Source: Astrothelium macrocarpum (lineage: Eukaryota > Ascomycota > Dothideomycetes > Trypetheliales > Trypetheliaceae). Taken from it: 64,000 nucleotides of DNA. The stretch lies in NCBI GenBank assembly GCA_021030915.1, contig JAGEMR010000007.1, positions 186,001-250,000 of the forward strand, in the 5' to 3' direction. A model generated the notes under the pieces. The model was not told the origin of the DNA. It did not search any database and saw only the letters and a list, made by a program, of their open reading frames with translations. Of the stretch, positions 57,280-64,000 are shown piece by piece. The translations under genes were made by a program, and so were the position numbers. How positions within the stretch are numbered: position 1 is the first letter of the stretch; every line of letters begins with the position of its first letter.

Positions 57280-58750
57280 ATGGTACGAAACATCGTCATC
57301 TTTGGCGGCACCTCCCACCCACAACTCACCGACACAATATGCAATCATTTGGGGGTTCCCCCAGCCAAGATCTTGCTGGGCAAATTTTCAGTTGGAGAAA
57401 CCCGTGTCGAAATCGGCGAGTCTGTTCGTGGAAAAGATGTTTTTATTGTGCAATCCGGCGGAGGGAAAATTAATGATCACCTCATGGAGCTACTGATAAC
57501 AGTTGCAGCATGCAAGACTGCATCAGCACAACGTGTCACGGTAGTTTTACCTCTATTCCCCTATGCGAGGCAAAGCGACTTGCCCTACAACAAAATCGGA
57601 GCTCCTTTGGCGCGCATGCCAAATACTATCGGCGGAGAAAAAAGTTATACATTCGATACCATGCCTCAAACTCCGTACCTTTGTTCGCAAGAGGACTCGG
57701 CTCTCGGCGATGTGCCGGATGGTCTTGGTAAAAAATTGGCAAACCTGCAGACAAATGATAGTCCACTCGTGAATGGGAATCATCATGGAGAATCCCAGCC
57801 AAAGAGCAAAGATTTTGCTACCAAGCGTCCATCTACATTGGAGTCTGCATCCGACAAGTCCGACTACTCGGATGGGAATGGAAGTGTAACATCAATTGAT
57901 GCTATAAATGGCCGGCATGAGGCAAACGAAGCTCTTGCTCATTCGTCAAAGACTCCGGAGTTTCAACCTCAGCGAGGCTACAAGCAATGGGTTGCCCAAG
58001 CTGGGAAATTGGTGGCGGATTTGTTAACATGTGCTGGAACAGACCATGTGATTACCATGGACCTTCATGATCCACAGTATCAGGGCTTCTTTGATATTCC
58101 GGTAGACAATCTATATGGGCGGTTGCTGCTACGCAAATATATTCAATACAGCATCCCTGATTACCAAGAAGCCGTGATAGTCAGTCCGGATGCAGGAGGA
58201 GCCAAGCGAGCCACAGCAATTGCAGACTCGTTCAATATGAAGTTTGCATTGATCCACAAGGTATCATAAGCTTAGAACTCATCATTCTATGAAATGCTAA
58301 GGTATCGATACAGGAGCGCCGCCCAACCCAGATTACTGATCGACAGAATGCGTCAATGATGTTGGTTGGCGACGTTGCGGATCGCACTGCAATCCTAATC
58401 GATGATCTTGCCGATACATCAAATACGATTACGCGCGCAGCCAAGCTACTCAAAAAGGCTGGAGCAAATACAGTGTATGCGCTACTTACACACGGTGTGT
58501 TGAGTGGTGACGCTATTGAACGAATCAACGCCAGCGCTCTGGATAAAGTAGTTGTCACAAACAGTGTGGATCAAAAAGAGCACAAGCGGAGATGTCCCAA
58601 ACTCGAGGTATTGGAAGTAGGTCATGTCTTTGCGGAGGTGAGTTGGCTCTATTCTCCACTTTCGATAACAAGACACTAAAGGCAAATTAACAGGCAATCC
58701 GGAGGGTCCATCATGGAGAGAGCATTAGCGCTTTGTTTCAATATGACTAG
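57280..58750 (+). CDS. PRS: Ribose-phosphate pyrophosphokinase (PRPP synthetase) with internal insertion
   Basis: Model: join(57280..58260, 58314..58637, 58694..58750), 453 aa; introns 53 and 56 bp, phase 0. The N-terminal PRPP-synthetase fold is clear: VIFGGTSHPQLTDTICNHLG, FSVGETRVEIGESVRGKDVF, VTVVLPLFPYARQ. About 120 low-complexity residues (roughly 106-230, Ser/Asp/Asn/Lys-rich) then separate PYARQ from KLVADLLTCAG. The C-terminal half has DHVITMDLHDPQYQGFFDIP, VIVSPDAGGAKRATAIAD and the PRPP-binding loop AILIDDLADTSNTI. It makes 5-phosphoribosyl-1-pyrophosphate for nucleotide, His and Trp synthesis. Some yeast subunits (Prs1, Prs5) carry such non-homologous regions and link PRPP supply to cell-wall integrity signalling; this gene is of that kind. 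Confidence 0.93.
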
Positions 58751-59256
58751 GAAAGTGAATGGGAGGATGAATGTCTGTTGCTCAAGTTGTACTTGCATAA
58801 AAGCTCGGGATTTTAGAATCGGCTCTGCAATCTTGACGTGCGGCTTTGTTTGAGTCATAGTGGGAGGAAGGAGTCTAGGAGACATGGAAAAGTGAGGCGT
58901 AATGGGTAAACATTAGACTTATGATCCTTGCATAAAGCAGGAGCTCAACCCTTTGATTGACTTAGCTGTCTGAATTGTCTACATTGTCTACATTGTCAGC
59001 ATGTTCTGTATTGTGCGGATCTTATTTCAGAATATTATTCACTTGGCGTAGTTTCGCGCATATCACCTCGGGCGCGTTACCGCACGCAAGCTAGTTCCCG
59101 AGAAAGTGAAGCGCTAATGATAACACGGGTTTATCACGGGGATTACTTTTGTCTTGGAAACTTTCTTTGTCAACAACAATACTCTCCACACCACCTTCTT
59201 CACCAACTGCGCTTTCTCTTTCCACACACGAAGTTCTCACGGAAATCTCTTTGATC
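58751..59256. other. Intergenic between PRS and the disordered-protein gene
   Basis: 506 bp. Contains a possible tRNA-derived relic (58890-58965, listed separately) and a short tandem of CTACATTGT near 58979-58997. Confidence 0.45.
58890..58965 (+). pseudogene. Possible tRNA-derived relic
   Basis: GGCGTAATGGGTAAACATTAGACTTATGATC-like order resembles the D-arm and anticodon arm of a fungal Arg/Ile-type tRNA (loop CTTATGA). A degenerate GGAGCTCAACCCT is at the T-arm position, about tRNA length overall. The 3' anticodon stem and T-arm do not pair, so it is not a functional gene. Confidence 0.25.
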
Positions 59257-60969
59257 ATGCCTCCCAAACGCTCTCGTGCGGGAGCTGCGTCTGCAAAGTC
59301 CACAATCACGCGTCGCGGGACCCGCAACAACCCCAACCCCGACTCCCCCCTCAGGTCAGGTCTCCCAACCCCCCAGCGGGCCCGCAAGGCAAAGACTGCC
59401 ACGATCACAGTCGGAAGCGCTTCAGCAGCGTCGGCTGCAACTGCCGTGCCTTTGGTAGCGGCCTCGGTTTCTCCAGTGAGGGCCTCCTCACCACCCCAAG
59501 TCGCTGCTGTGGTAGCAGCGCCAGAAATGTCGACTCCAAAACAAACCCCAACACCGCCAGCGGCGGGCCCTTCTCCACCATCACAGCCTCCCACCACGCC
59601 GGTAGCGAATTCTAATGGCATTTTTGCCATGATTAAAGGTTTATTTACAGCCCGCAGAAAGACGGTTGAGCCAATAGCTCAACCGCAAATCACTCCATTG
59701 GAAGCTTCGGAGACGCCCGTAGGCGGGAAATCTCTTAGCGCTGCTGAGGAGAAAGAAAAGGCCCTTGTGGCCAAATTGGAGCGGAAGAGAGCTCGGGTTG
59801 AGCAAATCCGCAGAGAAACTGAAGAAGAGAAGGCAAGGTTCAGAGAAAACTTTCGTGAATCCAAGAGGATAGCATTTCAGAAAGAGAACATCAAGCGCAT
59901 TGAAGAATTTAAAGCAGAGGAAGCCAAGCAGAAAGCTGGAGAGAAGAGAAAGCGCTACCTTGTTGACGATTTCATCACAATTCCACACAAAACCCGAGAC
60001 CAACCATCAGGCACTTTTGCCCTTGTCGACGGATTCTTCGATTACGATTCAGACTCGGATGATGACATTATCGAGGTTTACGAACGCGATATTGACTTTG
60101 AAGGTCAACCTAGCAAGCGCCGCATGATCAATCTATTGGATGACAATGGCAACGAAGAGCCACGCTTTGTCGATCCACACAGCCCACGCCCATTACTAAA
60201 GAAAGACGCAAAAGAAATCATTGGTGTTAAGCGTCGTCGCGAAACAGTTACAGAAGAATCCGAATTTGCTGGCCCAAGTGCCAAGAAGCAAAAGATTGAT
60301 GCTCCAAGCTCAAGAACAACTCCATTATCAAAGGACAAAGCCACTATGACTGACGCTCCCACTACTCCTACTTCGGCTGCACCAGAACCCGAGAAGGCTC
60401 CAACCCCACCTCCGCCCCCAGCAACCGATGGTCCCAATGGCCCAACTCTAACCTTCACCTTTGACTACGCCGACGAAACAGACTACTCCATACTCTCCAC
60501 CGCCTCCTCCGACCCCCCAACCCCAACCCCAACCCCAGTTCCTCAATCTGCTACTGCTCCCATTGCCACAGACACCACAGCAGACACCACCACTACCGCC
60601 TCCGCTCCCACCGAAACCAACACACCAACCTGGACGCAACCCCCACCTCCCCGTCCCACCCCGGCCCACGCCACCCTTCCCCCCACCACAACCACAACCA
60701 CCACCACGACGCCAGCGCTCCTCCGCGCCCGCGCCTCCGCCACCCGCCACGCGCCCACCCGCCCCTCGGGGCTCCGCAGCGTCGCCGTCGCCTCACCAAC
60801 CGCGTCGCCCGCGGGCGCGGCCATTCCTACTGCCGGGTTCCCCCCAGCACCGCCCCTCGCGGCCGGCGTCGTCTTGGGCGAGGAGAGCCGGCGGCGTGCG
60901 GCTGCTGCGTTTGGTGCGCTGATGGGGGGTGCTGGGGGTGGATTTGTGGGGCGGTTTGCCATTGCGTGA
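59257..60969 (+). CDS. Disordered, charged, probably nuclear protein; family not recognised
   Basis: 570 aa from the ATG at 59257 (MPPKRSRAGAASAKSTITRR); the frame is open further upstream but without a better start. Visible parts: a basic N-terminus; an Ala/Pro-rich stretch; a conserved-looking block NSNGIFAMIKGLFTARRKTV; a long Glu/Lys/Arg coiled coil (about 200-265, ERKRARVEQIRRETEEEKAR); a folded-looking acidic block FALVDGFFDYDSDSDDDIIE; nuclear-localisation-like KRRRE and KKQK clusters; a Thr/Pro low-complexity region with ACC repeats; and an Arg/Ala-rich GC-rich tail. This looks like a nuclear or chromatin/pore-associated scaffold, but no domain identifies it. Confidence 0.6.
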   Translation: MPPKRSRAGAASAKSTITRRGTRNNPNPDSPLRSGLPTPQRARKAKTATITVGSASAASAATAVPLVAASVSPVRASSPPQVAAVVAAPEMSTPKQTPTPPAAGPSPPSQPPTTPVANSNGIFAMIKGLFTARRKTVEPIAQPQITPLEASETPVGGKSLSAAEEKEKALVAKLERKRARVEQIRRETEEEKARFRENFRESKRIAFQKENIKRIEEFKAEEAKQKAGEKRKRYLVDDFITIPHKTRDQPSGTFALVDGFFDYDSDSDDDIIEVYERDIDFEGQPSKRRMINLLDDNGNEEPRFVDPHSPRPLLKKDAKEIIGVKRRRETVTEESEFAGPSAKKQKIDAPSSRTTPLSKDKATMTDAPTTPTSAAPEPEKAPTPPPPPATDGPNGPTLTFTFDYADETDYSILSTASSDPPTPTPTPVPQSATAPIATDTTADTTTTASAPTETNTPTWTQPPPPRPTPAHATLPPTTTTTTTTTPALLRARASATRHAPTRPSGLRSVAVASPTASPAGAAIPTAGFPPAPPLAAGVVLGEESRRRAAAAFGALMGGAGGGFVGRFAIA

Positions 60970-62458
60970 AAAGGCGGTTTTTTTCCTTTTTCTTGTTGAT
61001 TTTTAAGCGGGAGGAATTTGCTTGGGGGGTGCTTCGTAGGCGTTTTTGGAGAATTTTGGGAGGCGGGTTTTTTGCTGTATAATTTGCTTTAGTTCTTCAT
61101 GTATAAATAGGCGTGGTGGTCTGGGGGGCTCCCCATGTTTTTCATGGTTTTTTCTATGAGCCTGTAATGGTCGATGATTACCCAAGAAATGCATGATCGT
61201 AGAAGTATTTACAAATTTTCATGTTTCCTAAATGTTGACCATTATGTATCGTGAGGTCCCTCATTGGTGTATGATGTCTCACTCTTAAATATTTAGGAAA
61301 CTCCTGGGTGAGAATGCATCATATGCTCTGTTGTTCTATCCCACTGATACAGCGATCCCTCGGCAATCATTCAGCGAATTGCTTCATGCAACAGCAATTA
61401 GGAGAACAACAAATATCATGCATAAACCATCCAAAGGCTCGGTCATGTTGGACAAAACGAAAGATTGCATCTATAATGGCTCCGCTGTTCGTGTTGTGGG
61501 AGGATCGTTCAAACGACAGTTGCTTGATAATCATACATCTTCTCACTGGAAACCGTACGCCATTAGTTCCGCCGAGCACTTGGGGTCACTGTCCTCGTTT
61601 CTCATGCATTCAGAGAATTGTTGCAACGGTTCTCAGACAAGTAAATGAGATGAGCTCTAAATAAGGTGAGATTAGAGCCAACTCCGAACCGAGCCGGAGC
61701 TCTATTAAATCCTGGTACATAACCGCTGATTCCCTATTCATGTAATCCAGAGCAGATGTGTCACTTGATGTTATTTGGTCAAGGTCCCAAAATCTGCATA
61801 TTTGAGTTTTGTTAACTTGTACGTCTATGATAGTGAAAACCATCTTAACCATCACGTCCAAAATAAAGGCATGCTTGACTCTTTCTGAAGATGCATATAT
61901 AGAGATTGAATATATCACTACCTCATCCTGTCCGTTCATTGGCCTAGTGGTCAAAGGCTCCAGCTTCAAAGGTGAATTTAACTTGTTCGATTCATATCCT
62001 CATTACTGACTCAACAATTAGCCGCATTGATTAGAACCACACCATGGGTAAACCCGAAACAGTGGTGCAATGTGAACCGATCAACAGGATCTTCTTTTTC
62101 TTTTGGTTAAAAGGAGCAGCTACTTTCTCTCCTATGCTAGATAGGTAGATTATGTTTGTGCTCTGGCTTTTGCCAGACTCATGGGCTCATCTACCTTTGA
62201 GACCACAGAACTAGCTTGAAGGTTGGACAGCTCGGTAGACTTACGACTACGATTACGAAACCTATGTTCAAGGAGTTAGAGAATCAAGTCTTGCTCATTG
62301 ATTCATAGCCTATTCCAACGTCCTAGATAGTGGAATAGACTCGGAAGAGTTGAACCTTTCGTACTTTGTTCTATCATTTCTGTCGTTTTGTAACTCATTG
62401 CTATTCTCAGCGTATGATCGCCTCGTTGATCCAGACCTGGTTCGTCCGTTGGTTTTAA
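60970..62458. other. Intergenic, 1.5 kb, with a tRNA-derived relic
   Basis: Short frames on both strands (61308-61664, 61610-61969, 62303-62518) lack any family signature. Composition is ordinary until the transposon begins at 62461. A tRNA-like relic at 61933-62000 is listed separately. Confidence 0.45.
61933..62000 (+). pseudogene. tRNA-derived relic with intact box A
   Basis: TGGCCTAGTGG (61940-61950) matches the box A consensus exactly and pairs as a D-arm (GCC/GGC). TGTTCGATTCA (61985-61995) is a box B with mismatches, about 45 bp downstream as in tRNAs. Anticodon and T stems no longer pair. It may be a decayed tRNA gene or the head of a tRNA-derived SINE. Confidence 0.4.
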
Positions 62459-62460
62459 TA

Positions 62461-63452
62461 AGTCGGGTGATGCGGAAATGGCCCACCCCCCGTAATGGCC
62501 CACACAATACCATGTCATCTCATTAATTAATTTGTAATTATCTCAATAATAATAATTAGAATTGGAATTATATATATATATGAATAAATACAGATTATAT
62601 AAAAGTGTTTGTAGATATTTTTTTTTTATTTTAAAATTGATTTGATTGATTTAACCGTTTTATCAATAATGATTTTATTAATAATTCATTTAATTTTTTT
62701 AATATTCATAAATTTTTTATTTATATTTATTTTGATAATTTTTATTTTTGATTTATCAATCATTTATTTTAATTGAAATTTAAATTATTTATTTTTATTT
62801 TTTAATATTATATATTTTATAATTATTTTTTTTATATATTTTATTTATTTTATGAAATAAATATCGTATATTTCGATTTATTTTAATAATTTTTCTAATT
62901 ATATATATAATATTTTGAAATTATTATTTATTCTGAAATATTTCAAAAATAAATAAATAATTAGAATAAATATATTTATATTATGAAAAAATGATATTTT
63001 TAAAAAATGAAATAGATATATTAAAAATGAATGATAAATTATATAAAATAATGAAATTTAATGATATTAAATTTATTATTTTTTATTCAATTTTAATAAA
63101 AATTTTGATATAATTATGATAATATATTTTAATAGAATCAAAATTATATAAATTTAATAATTGAATAATATAAAATATATAAAAAAATAAAAATATTAAT
63201 TCGATTTTTAATTGAATTTTATAAATATAAAAAAATTCTATATTAATATGATTATTATAATCATCGAAAATTAATATTTTATATTTATTATTATCAGAAT
63301 ATATTTATAGATCAAAAATATATATTAATTAATCAAATTTTATTTCATTTAATATCTAATTATTTAATGAAATAATATAATATTAATTAAATAATTCATT
63401 TAAAATAAATTAATTTATTTGAAAATATTTTTTTTAAATATAATAAATAAAT
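62461..63452. mobile_element. Truncated, hypermutated relative of the Fot1-like element
   Basis: TA (62459-62460) is followed by AGTCGGGTGATGCGGAAATG, with two direct repeats of AATGGCCCAC. This is the same architecture as the TIR of the 54.2-kb element (two GxCxCAC boxes around a C-run) but a different sequence. About 60 bp later it becomes saturated AT. From 63104 on it aligns collinearly with 54949 onward for about 340 bp at a constant offset of 8155 bp, with shared rare blocks such as ATATTAATTCGATTTT. It has the same orientation, so these are two copies of related elements. The far end is missing; the sequence stops matching at about 63452. Confidence 0.75.
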
Positions 63453-63571
63453 TGTTAAGAATATGCAGGCTGAGAGGACAATATCCGCTTATTGTTCCTG
63501 ATGAGGACTAGCGTCAGAAGAAGGATATTTCATTCCCTTCTTTTGTCTCTTTTTATCTATAATTATCAACA
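63453..63571 (+). repeat. Possible LTR of a Copia-type retrotransposon
   Basis: At the point where the Fot1-like homology ends, the sequence changes to normal composition beginning TGTTAAGAATATGCAGG. About 119 bp later comes ATCAACA followed by a TATTAATTAGCGTATCAG segment that could be a decayed primer-binding site. TG...CA ends and a TGTTA start suit a Copia LTR. The partner LTR and gag/pol lie outside the window, so this is tentative. Confidence 0.3.
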
Positions 63572-64000
63572 TATTAATTAGCGTATCAGTAAACAATACA
63601 ATTAGCAGTTCCTTTTATAGTAATTCTGTGAGCGTTATTCTGAATATTTTTATTTCCACTATATTATTTTAGAATCTGTATTTAATAAATTATGAATTCG
63701 GGTTTTGTAAAGGGCCATTCAGAATTATAGTCGTATTATAATGTTACGTGATATCGTTCATTATGAAAAGGTTTTCTCAATTTATCTATTCAGAAAATAC
63801 AGAAATTGAAGAATATCACCATCTTTTCCATCCACCATATATATGAAATTTTAAATAATTTTAACGGAAATGTTATTATTTTCTGAAGATATATTTAAAT
63901 CGTGAAAAGGATGTATCAAATCAATCAATCTTGAAAAATTGAATTAATTAAATTCTAATTAAAAAGAATAAAATCTGAATATAATTCCAATATTAATAAT
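63572..64000. other. AT-rich DNA at the right edge, possibly retrotransposon interior
   Basis: No open frame. Base composition is AT-rich but less extreme than the Fot1 relic, with G and C in mixed contexts, which fits a younger or less mutated repeat. No recognisable protein. Confidence 0.35.

Noticed and set aside
59149..59630. 179-codon minus-strand frame opposite the disordered-protein gene
   Set aside because: Gly/Ala/Glu-rich mirror of Pro/Ala codons on the plus strand.
1..64000. CRISPR arrays, rRNA genes, telomeric repeats or a secondary-metabolite cluster
   Set aside because: No regularly spaced repeats, no rRNA-like sequence, no TTAGGG arrays and no PKS/NRPS/terpene genes are visible; the organism is a eukaryote.

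Overview
The window is nuclear DNA of a filamentous ascomycete (Pezizomycotina). The evidence is the pentafunctional AROM gene, the many 50-80 bp introns with GTRNGT donors and CTNAY branch sites, an Eaf / Rpn4-like / COG8 / VTC / Rcf2 gene set, a NIS1-type secreted effector, Fot1/pogo-type transposons and AT-rich hypermutated (RIP-like) tracts. I cannot fix the class from the sequence alone. Gene models below were assembled by hand from splice sites and reading frames. Most junctions are phase-checked; exceptions are stated.

Layout. 1-334: N-terminal end of an unrecognised gene running off the left edge. 3.2-5.6 kb: secreted S41 (CPAF-like) protease. 6.7-9.2 kb: VTC2/3-type SPX-VTC-DUF202 protein, divergent from a membrane-anchored Nudix hydrolase (9.4-10.8 kb). 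11.3-12.3 kb: HIG1-type Rcf2 protein with a Q/N/H-rich tail. 13.8-14.3 kb: NIS1-like effector. 15.0-16.9 kb: MFS sugar transporter whose coding-like N-terminal extension has no AUG. 18.8-19.6 kb: coiled-coil protein. 20.8-22.4 kb: secreted SGNH hydrolase. 23.5-24.7 kb: secreted Hsp70/actin-fold-like protein. 26.0-28.9 kb: PSP1-domain protein. 28.9-35.5 kb: 6.6 kb with no gene I can support. 35.5-37.7 kb: Rpn4-like C2H2 regulator. 39.6-42.8 kb: UBE2O-like E2, divergent from COG8 (43.0-44.5 kb). 45.4-47.0 kb: Eaf elongation factor, convergent with AROM (47.6-52.8 kb). 53.9 kb: intron-containing tRNA-Leu(AAG). 54.2-56.0 kb: complete but hypermutated Fot1-like transposon with perfect 64-bp TIRs. 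56.3-56.9 kb: Rho-like GTPase, divergent from a PRPP synthetase (57.3-58.8 kb). 59.3-61.0 kb: disordered basic/acidic protein. 62.5-64 kb: second, truncated relative of the transposon, probably interrupted by an LTR element.

How the genes relate. Most are dispersed housekeeping genes: polyphosphate (VTC), shikimate (AROM), PRPP, Golgi tethering (COG8), Pol II elongation (Eaf), proteasome/ubiquitin (Rpn4-like, UBE2O-like) and respiratory supercomplexes (Rcf2). I see no biosynthetic cluster. The left 25 kb adds four proteins predicted to be secreted (S41 protease, NIS1-like effector, SGNH hydrolase, Hsp70-like), a looser accessory neighbourhood. The right end (53-64 kb) is repeat-rich, with transposons and tRNA-derived relics.

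Most notable signal: in the hypermutated transposon at 62881-63420, all 37 surviving G:C pairs are in TpC/GpA context, although many are CpA sites. The retained contexts therefore point to a 5'-neighbour rule (T protects the C) rather than the textbook CpA rule alone.
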